A stretch of DNA of 64,000 nt, taken from Erythrobacter sp. QSSC1-22B. Lineage in GTDB: Bacteria; Pseudomonadota; Alphaproteobacteria; Sphingomonadales; Sphingomonadaceae. Below are positions 1 through 9,492 of this stretch, in pieces. The stretch is taken from the NCBI RefSeq assembly GCF_001678665.1, contig NZ_LZRP01000006.1:124001-188000 (forward strand), given 5' to 3'. A program made the position numbers and the translations under genes. How positions within the stretch are numbered: the stretch's first letter is position 1; every line of letters starts with the position of its first letter. Below the pieces are notes generated by a model. That model did not search any database, was not told the origin of the DNA, and was given only the letters and a program-made list of their open reading frames with translations.

Positions 1-255
1 GCAGGTGGTTCGTCCCGCAACGGTCGCGACTCCGCAGGTCGCCGCCTCGGCGTGAAGAAGTTCGGCAGCCAGGCGGTGGTCGCTGGCAACATCATCGTGC
101 GCCAGCGCGGCACCAAGTTCTACCCGGCGGTCAATGTCGGCATGGGCAAGGACCACACGCTGTTCGCGCTCAACGATGGGATCGTACGATTCCACTCGGG
201 CAAGCTCGGCCGCAAATATGTGTCGGTCGATCTGCAGGCGGAAGCCGCCGAATAA
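1..255 (+). CDS. rpmA: 50S ribosomal protein L27 (5' end cut by window)
   Basis: Large-subunit ribosomal protein L27, whose N-terminus reaches the peptidyl-transferase centre. The frame is open from base 1 and reads the conserved N-terminal stretch [11 protein letters not shown] followed by R-R-L-G-V-K-K, so only about five residues (normally M-A-H-K-K) are missing upstream. The body keeps the family signature [20 protein letters not shown] and stops with TAA at 253-255. The 84 visible residues fit the usual 85-90. L27 normally follows rplU (L21), which would lie outside the window. A strong hairpin downstream suggests that the transcript ends here. Confidence 0.97.
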   Translation, partial: AGGSSRNGRDSAGRRLGVKKFGSQAVVAGNIIVRQRGTKFYPAVNVGMGKDHTLFALNDGIVRFHSGKLGRKYVSVDLQAEAAE

Positions 256-321
256 CCGGACGGTTCGATAACGGGATCGTCCACCAGGATGGTCCCGGCC
301 GGGTCAAACTCCGGCACACTC

Positions 322-368
322 AGAGGGAGACGGCGCCATCCTGATTACAGGGGCCCCGTCTCCCTCTT
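322..368 (+). terminator. Rho-independent terminator after rpmA
   Basis: A perfect 12-bp inverted repeat (agagggagacgg at 322-333, ccgtctccctct at 356-367) with a GC-rich loop, followed by a T-containing stretch. It lies 66 bases after the L27 stop and before the next gene, so it most likely ends the ribosomal-protein transcript. Confidence 0.8.
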
Positions 369-472
369 GTCGTTTCTCCCTCTAAAATCCGCGGATGGGG
401 TGTCCACGGAAGCGAAATTGTCATGCGCCTCCCCTAGCGGAAGCGGCGCAGGGCACAGCGGGGAGAAGTCCG

Positions 473-1027
473 ATGTTCCATCGCAGCGACAGGATCATGC
501 TGCGTCCGATCTGGCTCGAAGACGCGCCGGAGATCTACGAAGCCATCAACGACGAGGGTGTGGTGCGGAATCTGGCGCGCGCACCATGGCCCTATGGGCT
601 GCAGGATGCGCGCGAGTTCACGCTGAGCAGCGCCGCGCCCGGCACGGCGCGGTTTCTGATCACGCTGCCCGACATTTCCGGTGCGCCGATCGTCGGGTGC
701 GTCGGTCTGGACCCTACGGACGACGCCGGACACGAACTGGGATACTGGATCGCGCGCAAATACTGGGGCCAGGGGCTCGCGACCGAGGCTGCACGCGCGG
801 CGCTGGATGTCGCGCGGGCGTTCGGCTGGAGCCGGTTGAGCGCGGCGCATTTCCTCGACAATCCGGCCTCGGGCCGGGTGCTGCTCAAGGCCGGGTTCGC
901 ACCGACCGGGCAGACCGCCGAGCGGTTCAGCCGAGCACGCGGCTGTACGGCGCGGGTGGCGTGTTTCGCGGTGGATCTCGGGCGCGGCGAGGAGGCTGAA
1001 GACCCTCCGCTGCTCGACGCGGCGTAG
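473..1027 (+). CDS. GNAT family N-acetyltransferase (RimJ/RimL type)
   Basis: 184-residue acetyl-CoA-dependent N-acetyltransferase of the RimJ/RimL-like subgroup. The N-terminal RPIWLEDAPEIYEAIND segment (residues 11-27) is typical of these proteins. The acetyl-CoA pyrophosphate loop is R-K-Y-W-G-Q-G-L-A at about 95-103, directly after the HELGYWI strand. The frame is open further upstream (an ATG at 395), but the ATG at 473 has a purine-rich ribosome site (ggggagaag) and matches the family start. The substrate cannot be read from sequence; the subgroup acts on protein N-termini or small amines. The gene converges on the hydrolase gene at 1046. Confidence 0.85.
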   Translation: MFHRSDRIMLRPIWLEDAPEIYEAINDEGVVRNLARAPWPYGLQDAREFTLSSAAPGTARFLITLPDISGAPIVGCVGLDPTDDAGHELGYWIARKYWGQGLATEAARAALDVARAFGWSRLSAAHFLDNPASGRVLLKAGFAPTGQTAERFSRARGCTARVACFAVDLGRGEEAEDPPLLDAA

Positions 1028-1045
1028 CCTGGCGCCGATGCGGGC

Positions 1046-1939
1046 CTATTCGGCGGGCATCAGCGCGGCTTCGAACTCGCCCTCGTATTTGCCGATCAGT
1101 GCGCGATCGTCGTGGTCCCAGGGGTGGAAGCCGGGGCGGAAGTAGCTCAGCCAGGCGGGGAAGATCCGCCGCAGCACGCCGGGCGCGACCGTGAGGTATT
1201 TGAACAGGCCCCAGCGCGCCTTCCAGCCGGTGATGCCATCCTGCGCCAGCAGATCGATCGAATCGATCCAGCGGTTGGTCAGGAACCGGCCTGTGACGAT
1301 CATCATCACCACGGAGCGGCGCATCCAGCGGCGGAACGGGGTCCAGTCGCGGGTCGCGTGCTCGAAGGTGTCGTAGGCGACGCCCTTGTGCTCGATTTCC
1401 TCGACCGCGTGCCAGCGCCACATGGCGCGCACTTCGGGGTCGGAATCCTCGAAATGGCTGGGGTTGGCGAGGAATTCATGCGCCATCATCGCGGTGTAGT
1501 GCTCGAGCGCCATGGTCACCAGCAGATTGGCGATCGGCGGGCGGCCCTTGGTGAGCGCGAGCAATTGCTCGACGCGCTTGTCGATCTTGGCGATGTCGTA
1601 GCCGGCATCCTCGGCGAGCCGGTTGAAGGCTATGTGCTCGCGGGTGTGGTTGATTTCCTGGCGGACGAAGGCGCGGATCTCGCCCTCGAGCTTGGGATCG
1701 GCACCGGCGCGGTGCGCCTTGACCGCCTCGATGAAGAAGGCCTCGCCGCGCGGGAAGGTGGCCGAGAGCGCGTTGTGCCATGCAGTTCCGAAGGCGTCGC
1801 CAGCCCACCAGCGGCTCGGCTTGGCATCGCGGTTGAAGCGCTCATTGCGCACCGTGATCTCGAGGCCCTCGGGCGTCGGCGGGGTGCGCAATGGCATGCG
1901 CTGGGCAGAAGCGGCATCGAACTGGGTAGGTGCGTTCAT
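1046..1939 (-). CDS. PF10118-type metal-dependent hydrolase
   Basis: 297-residue member of the predicted metal-dependent hydrolase family (PF10118/COG3687), which has a ferritin-like helical build. Likely metal ligands are visible: E66 in RGEAFFIE, the ExxH of QEINHTREH (95-102), E146 in ALEHYTAMM, and the HAVEEIEHKG cluster (177-186). No reaction is well established for the family. Members often sit near regulators of membrane or fatty-acid stress. A paralog lies 88 bases away on the same strand, with a TetR-type regulator diverging beyond it. The ATG at 1939 is the first start. Confidence 0.85.
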   Translation of the reverse strand: MNAPTQFDAASAQRMPLRTPPTPEGLEITVRNERFNRDAKPSRWWAGDAFGTAWHNALSATFPRGEAFFIEAVKAHRAGADPKLEGEIRAFVRQEINHTREHIAFNRLAEDAGYDIAKIDKRVEQLLALTKGRPPIANLLVTMALEHYTAMMAHEFLANPSHFEDSDPEVRAMWRWHAVEEIEHKGVAYDTFEHATRDWTPFRRWMRRSVVMMIVTGRFLTNRWIDSIDLLAQDGITGWKARWGLFKYLTVAPGVLRRIFPAWLSYFRPGFHPWDHDDRALIGKYEGEFEAALMPAE

Positions 1940-2027
1940 GGAACGGCTCCGTCGCTGAAATACAGCGAGAGAACTAGGCGTTACTTACATTAATGTCAAT
2001 AAGGATCAGATGGCCTGTTCCGCTGGC

Positions 2028-2993
2028 CTACTCCGCGGGCATCACCGCATCGGAATAGGGGCTGGTGTCGAGCCCGATCAGCGCGCGGTCGTCGTGTTGC
2101 CAGGGGTGGAAACCGGGTTTGAGGATCGCCGCCCATTCGAAGAACATCCGCCGCATCATCCCGGGCTTCCACCACAGGAAGGCGCGCAGCTTGCGCCGTG
2201 CAGTGCGGCGGTCGAAGCCGTCCTGCATCAGCAGCCCGATCGCATCGCGCACCCGGTTGCCGAAATATTTGCGCGTGATCAGCACCGCGATCAGCGAACG
2301 GACCTTCCAGCGTTTCCACGCGCTCCAGTCGCGCGTGGCGTGCAGCCAGACGTCGTAGACCAGCCCCTTGTGCTCGATCTCCTCGGTGGCGTGCCAGCGC
2401 CAGACATCGGCGGCGACCGGGTCGGCGCCCGCGAGATATTCGGGGTAGGCGAGCAATTGGCGGCTGATGATCGCGGCGAAATGCTCGAGCGCGATAGTGA
2501 TCGCGAGATTGAATTCGGGCGGACGGCCCGCGGTCAGCGCCAGCATGTCGTGAATGCCGCGATCGATGCTTTCGACATCGTAGCCATGATCCTGGACCAG
2601 CCGGTTGAAGGCGACATGCTCGCGGGTGTGGTTGATCTCCTGCCGGGTGAAGACCTTGACCTCGGCAGCGAGCCGGGGCGGCAGATCGGCACGGAAGGCT
2701 TTGAGCGTATCGATGAAGAAGGCTTCGCCGCGCGGCAGGCTGGCGCTGACCGAATTGTACCAAGCGGTCGCGACCGGATCGTTCGAATGCCACCAGCGCG
2801 CGGTCTTGTGTTGCCGGTCGAACCGCTGGTCGCGAACGATCAGCGCGTGTTCTTCGGGGGTGGCGCTGCGGCTGGCGATCCGCAGCCCATCCTGCGTCCT
2901 GTCGTCCGCCAGCGCGCCTTCAGGTCGCTTGTCGTCGGTACGACTGCGTTCTAGGCCCGGTTCGGGATCGAGGGAGCTGTCTCGGTTCACCAT
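2028..2993 (-). CDS. PF10118-type metal-dependent hydrolase, second copy
   Basis: 321-residue paralog of the neighbouring hydrolase. It has the same ordered motifs (RGEAFFID, QEINHTREHVAFNRL, ALEHFAAI, HATEEIEHKG) and the same C-terminal WxxxLKPGFHPWxHDDRALIG segment, plus a longer N-terminus of about 50 residues rich in charged residues. The frame opens at 3086, but that start would overlap the divergent TetR gene. The ATG at 2993 leaves a 32-base divergent intergenic region and is preferred. Both copies are probably in one transcript controlled by that regulator. Function is inferred only at family level. Confidence 0.82.
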   Translation of the reverse strand: MVNRDSSLDPEPGLERSRTDDKRPEGALADDRTQDGLRIASRSATPEEHALIVRDQRFDRQHKTARWWHSNDPVATAWYNSVSASLPRGEAFFIDTLKAFRADLPPRLAAEVKVFTRQEINHTREHVAFNRLVQDHGYDVESIDRGIHDMLALTAGRPPEFNLAITIALEHFAAIISRQLLAYPEYLAGADPVAADVWRWHATEEIEHKGLVYDVWLHATRDWSAWKRWKVRSLIAVLITRKYFGNRVRDAIGLLMQDGFDRRTARRKLRAFLWWKPGMMRRMFFEWAAILKPGFHPWQHDDRALIGLDTSPYSDAVMPAE

Positions 2994-3025
2994 GATGATT
3001 AAGAATCTATTAGGGATGCGAATCG

Positions 3026-3625
3026 ATGGCAAGCCGTAAACGCCTGAGCCCCGAAGCGTCGCGGCTTGCCGCGCTCGAGGCGGCACGCGCGCTGCTGATC
3101 GAAAGCGGTCCGCAATCGATCACGCTGAAGGCGGTCGGTGCGCGGATCGGGCGTACCCATGCCAATCTGCTCCACCATTTCGGCTCGGCCGCCGGGCTGC
3201 AGAAAGCGCTCGCCGGGCATCTCGCCGCCAATGTCTGCGATGCCATCGCCGAGGCCGTGCTGGCGAGCCGGGCGGGGCAGGGCTCGCCGCGGCAGGTTGT
3301 CGACCTCACTTTCGATGCCTTCGACAAGGAAGGCGCGGGTGCGCTGGCGAGCTGGATGATCCTGACCGGCAACGAGGACGCGCTGACCCCGATCGTCGAA
3401 ACCATCCACGAACTGGTCGACGAGATCGCTCCCGAAGAGGCCGATTCACATGAAGAGATCATGCGCGTTCACGAGGAGACGCTGGCGCTGGTGCTGATGG
3501 CGATGGGCGATGCGCTGATCGGCGCCGCTCTGGCGCGTTCGCTGGGCCTGCCCGAATCCGCCGCGCGCGACCGCGCCGAGCGGATGTTGCTGAGTTCGGT
3601 ACCCGGGCTCAGTCAGCCGGAATGA
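3026..3625 (+). CDS. TetR family transcriptional regulator
   Basis: 199-residue TetR-type repressor. The N-terminal helix-turn-helix spans roughly residues 11-58 (SRLAALEAARALLIESG, then SITLKAVGARIGRTHANLLHHFGS), with the usual LLHHF recognition-helix end. The rest is an all-helical ligand-binding domain. The gene is divergent from the two PF10118 hydrolase genes, 32 bases away, which makes them the probable targets. The ligand is unknown. Its 3' end overlaps the convergent ygfZ gene by 17 bases. Confidence 0.88.
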   Translation: MASRKRLSPEASRLAALEAARALLIESGPQSITLKAVGARIGRTHANLLHHFGSAAGLQKALAGHLAANVCDAIAEAVLASRAGQGSPRQVVDLTFDAFDKEGAGALASWMILTGNEDALTPIVETIHELVDEIAPEEADSHEEIMRVHEETLALVLMAMGDALIGAALARSLGLPESAARDRAERMLLSSVPGLSQPE

Positions 3626-4349
3626 CCGCCGAGCGCTGCCATTGCGGCAGCGTGGCGGGATCGAGGTCGGCAACACGCAGGTGATCGATGGCGTATCCCA
3701 GCTCGGGATAGGCGGCGCGGCGGCGCTTTTCGTCCGACGTCTCCAGCGGGACCACCACCAGCCGGCGGCTGACCTTCTGGCGCCAGTTCATCCGCGCGGT
3801 GTTTTCCTGTCCGATGTAGCAGCCCTTGTCGAAGGCCACGCCGTTGAGCTCGACCGCATTGGTCTCGAGCCACAGAATATCGCCCAGCTCGGCGCGACCC
3901 TCGGGCACGCCGAGCGACAGGCGATGCGCCAGCCATTGGGTATCGGCGGCCTGATCCTCCTCGCTGGCGGTTCCGACCCAGCGCTGGCCTAGTCCCGCGA
4001 GACGCGGATCGGGGGTTCCGCCATCACCCGAATGCGCCTCCCAATGGACCGCGACCGCGGGATCGACCGCGATGTCGATCTTGCGCCGCAGCCGGTAGAG
4101 CGAGAGCCGCTTGGCGAGTTCCTCGGCAGCGTCCTGCTCGCAATCTATCAGCAATTCGCCACCGCCCGCAGGCCAGACGATGAAGTCGAACATCGCCTTG
4201 CCCTGCGCCGAGAGCAGCCCGGCATAGGCGGGCAAGACGCCCATGACATTGTTGGTGACCAGTCCTTGCAGGAAGCTGGCAACGTCTTCCTCATCTGATT
4301 GCGGGGACAGGCGAACAATTGCGCGGTCGAACAGGCGGGTGGCTGGCAT
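3609..4349 (-). CDS. ygfZ: Folate-binding protein YgfZ/GcvT-like
   Basis: 246-residue tetrahydrofolate-binding protein of the YgfZ/IBA57 family, which helps build or repair certain Fe-S enzymes. The diagnostic K-G-C-Y-x-G-Q-E motif appears as FDKGCYIGQENTARM in the C-terminal half, and the N-terminal SFLQGLVTNNV segment is also typical. The frame continues upstream to 4496, but the ATG at 4349 matches the family N-terminus and avoids overlap with pyrC, which diverges 39 bases away. Convergent overlap with the TetR gene suggests tight packing rather than co-regulation. Confidence 0.9.
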   Translation of the reverse strand: MPATRLFDRAIVRLSPQSDEEDVASFLQGLVTNNVMGVLPAYAGLLSAQGKAMFDFIVWPAGGGELLIDCEQDAAEELAKRLSLYRLRRKIDIAVDPAVAVHWEAHSGDGGTPDPRLAGLGQRWVGTASEEDQAADTQWLAHRLSLGVPEGRAELGDILWLETNAVELNGVAFDKGCYIGQENTARMNWRQKVSRRLVVVPLETSDEKRRRAAYPELGYAIDHLRVADLDPATLPQWQRSAVIPAD

Positions 4350-4388
4350 GGGTGACAGATAGGGCGGTGCGCGCCATAGGCAAACCTT

Positions 4389-5447
4389 ATGACGGAAACA
4401 TCTCGACCCGCTCCCGATTCCCTCACCATCCGCCGCCCCGACGACTGGCACCTGCATTTCCGCGACGGCGCGACGATGCGCGCGGTCGTCCCGCACACCG
4501 CGCGCCAGTTCGCCCGCGCGATCGTGATGCCCAATCTGTCGCCCCCGGTGACGACCACCGCGATGGCGGCTGACTATCGCGAGCGAATCCGGGCGGCGGT
4601 CCCCGCTGGGCTGGATTTCACCCCGCTGATGACCGCCTATCTCACCGATGACACCGACCCGGAGGATCTGGCGCGCGGCTTTGCCGACGGTGTGCTGACC
4701 GCAGCCAAGCTCTATCCCGCGGGCGCCACCACCAATTCGGCGAGCGGGGTGACCGATATCCGCCGCCTCGATGCCGTGCTCGAGCGGATGGCAGCGATCG
4801 GCATGCCGCTATGCATCCACGGCGAGGTGACCGAGGCCGAGGTCGACATCTTCGATCGCGAGGCGGTGTTCATCGACCGCGTGCTGGCGCCGCTGGTCGC
4901 GCGGCTGCCCGAACTGAAGGTGATTTTCGAGCATATCACCACCGAACAGGCGGTCGACTTCGTCGATGCTGCGGCTCCGCAGGTCGCGGCGACGATCACT
5001 CCGCAGCATCTCCATATCAACCGCAACGCGATCCTGGTCGGCGGCATCCGCCCGCATATGTTCTGCCTGCCGGTCGCCAAGCGCGAGCGGCACCGGCTGG
5101 CGCTGCGCCGCGCCGCGACTTCGGCGTCGGTGAAATATTTCCTCGGCACCGACAGCGCGCCGCACCATCGCCACGACAAGGAATCGGCCTGCGGCTGCGC
5201 CGGCATCTTCAACGCGCCCTTCGCGCTGGAGAGCTATCTGGCGGTGTTCGACGCCGAAGACGCGCTCGACCGGTTCGAGGGTTTCGCCTCGCTCAACGGC
5301 CCGCGCTTTTACGGGCTGCCGGTGAATGAGGAGCGGGTGACGCTACAACGTGTCGCAACGCTGGTCCCGGACGAGGTGGACGGCGGCGATGCGGCAATCG
5401 TCCCCTTCCATGCGGGCGAGACGCTGGGCTGGCGGCTGGTCGGCTAG
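4389..5447 (+). CDS. pyrC: Dihydroorotase (class II)
   Basis: 352-residue zinc amidohydrolase that cyclises carbamoyl-aspartate to dihydroorotate in pyrimidine synthesis. Visible ligands are the HxH pair H21/H23 in WHLHFRD, the carbamylated lysine K107 in [13 protein letters not shown], the histidines of CIHGEV and FEHITT, and the catalytic aspartate in LGTDSAPHH. Length and motif order match the class II (E. coli PyrC-like) enzyme rather than the longer class I form. It ends with a 4-base convergent overlap with the permease gene. Confidence 0.96.
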   Translation: MTETSRPAPDSLTIRRPDDWHLHFRDGATMRAVVPHTARQFARAIVMPNLSPPVTTTAMAADYRERIRAAVPAGLDFTPLMTAYLTDDTDPEDLARGFADGVLTAAKLYPAGATTNSASGVTDIRRLDAVLERMAAIGMPLCIHGEVTEAEVDIFDREAVFIDRVLAPLVARLPELKVIFEHITTEQAVDFVDAAAPQVAATITPQHLHINRNAILVGGIRPHMFCLPVAKRERHRLALRRAATSASVKYFLGTDSAPHHRHDKESACGCAGIFNAPFALESYLAVFDAEDALDRFEGFASLNGPRFYGLPVNEERVTLQRVATLVPDEVDGGDAAIVPFHAGETLGWRLVG

Positions 5448-6352
5448 ACCGGCCCGATCGGCTTTGGCGCCCGGCTGCGGCGCCACAGATCCCAGCCGAA
5501 CAGCGCGGCGGCGGCCCATATGAACCCGAAGCACGCGGCCTGCGCGGGCAGAAGTGGCAGGTCGAACACGGTCAGCCCGAGCACGAAGACGATGCTGGGC
5601 GCGAGGAACTGGATGAAGCCGAGCGTCGAATAGGGCATCCGCTTGGCGGCGATGGCGAACATCAGCAGCGGGATCGCGGTCAGCACCCCGCCGAGCACGA
5701 TCGCGCCGCTCAATTGCGGGCTGACGGCGAAGGACGAGCCCTGCTCCATCGCATACCAGGCTGCGATCCCGATCGATGGCAGGAGCAGCAGCCCCGATTC
5801 GATCGTCAGCCCCGGCAGCGCGCCGACGGGCACCTGCTTGCGGACCATGCCGTAGATCCCGAAGCTGAACGCCAGCGTCAGGCTGATCCACAGCGTGGTC
5901 AACGCCCCGTCGAGCAACAGCGCGACGCCCAGCGCCGCCAGCCCGACCGCGACCCATTGCGTGCGGTTGAGCGTCTCGCCCAGCAGCAGCGTGCCCAGCA
6001 GCACATTGATCAGCGGGTTGATGTAATAGCCCAGGCTCGCGGCATAAACCTGGCCCTCCTGGATCGCCCAGACATAGACGAACCAGTTCACCGCGATAAG
6101 CGTGGCGCTCAGCAACAGCCAGCGCAGGCTCTTCAGATCGGCGATGGCGGCGCGCAATTGCGGTCCCTGGCGGCGCACCCAGACGATCAGCAGGCAGATC
6201 GGCAGCGTCCAGACGATCCGCCAGGCGACGAATTCGGCCGAGGGCACCGCACGCACCAGCAGCAGGTAGAGCGGCAGGAACCCCCAGATCACATAGGCGC
6301 CGATCGCGGCGGGCAGTCCGGAGGGCCGCGAGTCGGATTCTGTCTGGTTCAT
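5444..6352 (-). CDS. rarD: EamA family transporter, RarD-like
   Basis: 302-residue inner-membrane protein with about ten hydrophobic helices, in two EamA halves. The N-terminal segment [28 protein letters not shown] matches the RarD subgroup (chloramphenicol-sensitive protein RarD) in length and signature. Substrate is not known. It follows a TCTGGTTCATT divergent region facing the glycine-zipper gene. Four bases overlap the end of pyrC. Confidence 0.88.
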   Translation of the reverse strand: MNQTESDSRPSGLPAAIGAYVIWGFLPLYLLLVRAVPSAEFVAWRIVWTLPICLLIVWVRRQGPQLRAAIADLKSLRWLLLSATLIAVNWFVYVWAIQEGQVYAASLGYYINPLINVLLGTLLLGETLNRTQWVAVGLAALGVALLLDGALTTLWISLTLAFSFGIYGMVRKQVPVGALPGLTIESGLLLLPSIGIAAWYAMEQGSSFAVSPQLSGAIVLGGVLTAIPLLMFAIAAKRMPYSTLGFIQFLAPSIVFVLGLTVFDLPLLPAQAACFGFIWAAAALFGWDLWRRSRAPKPIGPV

Positions 6353-6532
6353 TGGCGGCGGCTAGGACCCGCCCGGACGCGGGGCAAGCTTCAACTTGTC
6401 GATAGGATCGGCTCGGTTCGTCGCACAAATTCAAAGCTGACGAGGTGGTTGCAAACCGTTCATAATCGGGGCGATATTGCTGAACAAATCGAGCGACGAG
6501 AGGTCGCATCGCAGAAAGCAAAGGACTGAAAA

Positions 6533-7015
6533 ATGGCAAAATCATTCACCCTCGCCGGAATGGCCCTCGCCGCGACCGGTCTCGCCCTTTCTGCCCCCGC
6601 CGTTGCCGCCCCCGCCGCGCATTCCTCCGCCGCCCCAGCCGGCGCGTCGCTGGTCCCCAGCTTCGCGACCCCGCATGTCTTTCATGAACAAACCTCGCAG
6701 ATGCAGCGCGACCGGCGCGACCGGCGCTACCAGAAACGGGGTCGCAACCAGAGTCGCGACAATTACGAGCGCTATTCGTCCAATTACGACCAGCCGATCC
6801 GCAACAACACCCGCATCTGGCGCGGCGACGACGGTCGGGCCTATTGCAAGAAGGACGATGGCACGACCGGTCTGCTGATCGGTGCCGGTGTCGGCGCGCT
6901 GATCGGCAACGAAGTCGCAGGCCGTGGCGATCGCACGTTGGGTGCGATCCTCGGCGCCGCCGGCGGTGCGCTGCTCGGCCGCGAGATCGATCGCTCCAGC
7001 ACCCGCTGCCGCTAG
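6533..7015 (+). CDS. Glycine-zipper 2TM-domain envelope protein
   Basis: 160-residue exported protein. Residues 1-26 form a signal peptide ending APAVAAPA. A basic Arg/Tyr-rich linker (QRDRRDRRYQKRGRNQSR) follows. From about residue 112 there is a double glycine-zipper hairpin (GLLIGAGVGALIGNEVAGRGDRTLGAILGAAGGALLG), the fold of Rick_17kDa/SlyB-like outer-membrane-associated proteins. Two cysteines (one in AYCKKDDG, one near the C-terminus) could form a disulfide. It is probably a structural or stress protein of the cell envelope. Confidence 0.85.
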   Translation: MAKSFTLAGMALAATGLALSAPAVAAPAAHSSAAPAGASLVPSFATPHVFHEQTSQMQRDRRDRRYQKRGRNQSRDNYERYSSNYDQPIRNNTRIWRGDDGRAYCKKDDGTTGLLIGAGVGALIGNEVAGRGDRTLGAILGAAGGALLGREIDRSSTRCR

Positions 7016-7224
7016 ACACGTTTCGGTTTCGTCCGGGCCCACCCCGGTCGAAACGCGGTTCCACCGGGCCGCGGAAGGCGCCGTAGTTCTCATTCCGAGA
7101 GCTGCGGCGTCTTCATGTTTACCGGCCATCCGTCCCGCAATGGCGCAAGGCGTGCTGGGCATCTGGCCAAGCGTGGCAGCGCTGGAGTATGGATCGCTCC
7201 GAATTATCACCCGGAGTTGTCCCG

Positions 7225-7938
7225 ATGCGCTTTCCCTTTGCTACCCTAGCCCTGCCGCTCGTCCTGCTGGCCGCCTGCAGCAGCGAGCCCGAGGAAACCG
7301 AAGCGAGTGGCGATCTCGATCCGGCGAGCGAGCAGGCGCTCAACGACGATCTGATGACCGATCCCGATCTCGCCGGGAGCAATCAGGGCAATGCCGCGCT
7401 GTCCGGTTCGGACGATCGTTCGCTGCCCAATATCAATCGCACTCCCGAAGCCATCGCTGCAGCGCGCACCCGTGCCGCCGAACTCGTGGGCGGGGCCGAC
7501 GCGCTGCGCGCGGTCCCCGCACCGCGCGATCTGGGCGCTGCTCAACCGGTGACCCCGGCGATGCAGAAGGCGGCGCAGGCCGCGGTCGCACCGGGCGGCA
7601 CCAATTGCGAATCGCGGGTCGAATACACCACCGCCTGGGCGGCCAAGCTGCCCGGTACCTTCCCGGTCTATCCGCGCGGCAACACCCAGGAAGCTGCCGG
7701 GACCGACGAGGGCAGCTGCGCGCTGCGCGTCGTGTCGTTCCTCACGCCGGTGCCGCTCGACGATGTGCTGGCCTTTTACCACACGCGTGCGCTCGCCAAT
7801 GGCTATTCGGCCGAACATGTGAAGGCCGGAGGCGACAACATCCTCAGCGGCACCAGCGGCGAGAACGCGTTTGTCGTCTACGGTCGCCGACTGCCCTCGG
7901 GCGTGACCGAGATCGATCTCGTCACCAGCACCCCCTAG
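7225..7938 (+). CDS. Putative lipoprotein, function unknown
   Basis: 237-residue protein with a short lipoprotein signal ending in the lipobox L-L-A-A-C, so it is probably anchored in the outer or inner membrane. The mature N-terminus is acidic and low-complexity (SSEPEETEASGDLDP). The C-terminal 100 residues form a compact domain with two cysteines. An upstream in-frame start at 7189 exists, but the ATG at 7225 has a purine-rich site and begins directly with the signal. I do not recognise a named family. A 15-base gap separates it from the convergent astD. Confidence 0.75.
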   Translation: MRFPFATLALPLVLLAACSSEPEETEASGDLDPASEQALNDDLMTDPDLAGSNQGNAALSGSDDRSLPNINRTPEAIAAARTRAAELVGGADALRAVPAPRDLGAAQPVTPAMQKAAQAAVAPGGTNCESRVEYTTAWAAKLPGTFPVYPRGNTQEAAGTDEGSCALRVVSFLTPVPLDDVLAFYHTRALANGYSAEHVKAGGDNILSGTSGENAFVVYGRRLPSGVTEIDLVTSTP

Positions 7939-7953
7939 GCGCGGCGCCCGGGT

Positions 7954-9366
7954 TCATTCCTTGAGCCCGACCCCGAGGCTGGCGCGAGGCTGCTGCATTT
8001 CGGTGCTGGTAACCGGGTAGGCGCAATAATCCGCGGCATAGAAGGCTGCCGGGCGATGATTGCCCGACAGGCCGACCCCGCCGAAGGGCGCGGCCGATGA
8101 TGCGCCATTGGTCGGCCGGTTCCAGTTGATGATGCCGGCGCGGATCTCGTTCCAGAACATCTCGAAATCCTGCGGCGTTCCGCCGATCAGCGATGCGGAA
8201 AGGCCGTAGCGGGTCATGTTGGCCTCGGTGATCGCCTCGTTGAGATCGGGAACGCGGACCACCTGCAACAGCGGACCGAACAGTTCGATATCGGGCCGTT
8301 CGTGCATATCGGTGACATCGAGGATTCCGGGGGTGAGGAATGGCTTGTCCTCGTCGGGCCGCTTCATATGCAGGATCGGCCTGGCGCCGCGGCTCATCAG
8401 CGCGACGAAGCTCTCGGTGAGCAGATCGGCGGTCTGGTTGTCGATCACCGGCCCCATGAAGGGCTGCGGGTCGGCGAAGGGTTCGCCGACGATCAGCCGC
8501 TCGGCCAGCGCCTTCACGCGCGGGACGATCTCGTCATACATCGAATCGGTCACGATCAGCCGCCGCGCGGCGGTGCAGCGCTGGCCTGCGGTGGTGAAGG
8601 CGGACTGGATGATGGTGACCGCGGCATCGTCGAATTTGGGGGTGTCGGTAACGACGATGGCGTTGTTGCCCCCCATTTCGAGCGCAACGATCTTGCCAGG
8701 CTCGGTGGCAAGCTTGCGATTGATCGCAACGCCGGCGCGCGCCGAGCCGGTGAACAGCACTCCGTCGACCAGCCAGTGGGCGACCAGCTCCTTGCCCTCT
8801 TCGGGCCCGCCGATCAGCAATTGCACAACTTCCTCTGGGAATCCGGCCGCATGGAAGCATTTTACGAGGAATTCGCCGACCGCAGGCGTCTTCTCGCTCG
8901 GCTTGAAGATGATGCAATTGCCGGCGATCAGCGCGGGGACGATATGGCCGTTGGGCAGGTGCGCGGGGAAATTATACGGGCCCAGCACCGCCATCACGCC
9001 ATGCGGCTTGTGGCGCACCGCTGCGGTGCCCTGCAGCGCGCTGTTGAGCTTCTTCTGGCCGGTGCGCTCGGCATAGGCGGTGATCGAGATTTCCACCTTG
9101 CCGATGACGGCCTCGACCTCGGTCCGCGCTTCCCACAGCGGTTTGCCGGTTTCGCGCGCGATGAGCTCGGCGAAGGGCTCGGCTTGCTTGCGCACTTCGT
9201 TGGCGAAGCGGCGGACCAGTTCGATCCGCTGGCCGAGCGACTGGTGGGCCCAATCGCGCAAGGTTTCGCGCGCCCGTTCGACGCAGGCATCGACATTGCC
9301 GATATCGCCGCGCCACAATTCTTCGCCCGTCGCGGGCTGGTAGGAAATGATCTGCCTGTCGGACAC
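7954..9366 (-). CDS. astD: Succinylglutamate-semialdehyde dehydrogenase
   Basis: 470-residue NAD-dependent aldehyde dehydrogenase of the AstD type, the fourth step of the arginine succinyltransferase (AST) catabolic pathway. The catalytic cysteine is C264 in FTTAGQRCTAARR, the general base E230 in VALEMGGNN, and the cofactor loop FTGSARAG at 205-212. The IINWNRPTNGASS segment near the C-terminus is typical of AstD. No other ast genes are visible, so the pathway genes must lie elsewhere. Confidence 0.92.
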   Translation of the reverse strand: MSDRQIISYQPATGEELWRGDIGNVDACVERARETLRDWAHQSLGQRIELVRRFANEVRKQAEPFAELIARETGKPLWEARTEVEAVIGKVEISITAYAERTGQKKLNSALQGTAAVRHKPHGVMAVLGPYNFPAHLPNGHIVPALIAGNCIIFKPSEKTPAVGEFLVKCFHAAGFPEEVVQLLIGGPEEGKELVAHWLVDGVLFTGSARAGVAINRKLATEPGKIVALEMGGNNAIVVTDTPKFDDAAVTIIQSAFTTAGQRCTAARRLIVTDSMYDEIVPRVKALAERLIVGEPFADPQPFMGPVIDNQTADLLTESFVALMSRGARPILHMKRPDEDKPFLTPGILDVTDMHERPDIELFGPLLQVVRVPDLNEAITEANMTRYGLSASLIGGTPQDFEMFWNEIRAGIINWNRPTNGASSAAPFGGVGLSGNHRPAAFYAADYCAYPVTSTEMQQPRASLGVGLKE

Positions 9367-9492
9367 TGTGCTCGAACCCTCGTGATGTCGTATTTCTACA
9401 ATCGCTCTACCGTTATAACTCCAACGCGCCAGAAGCGTTAGTGGGCCACGGCCCCGCTAGCCAAGAGGTTGTGAGTCGAAATCGCGCGAGCG

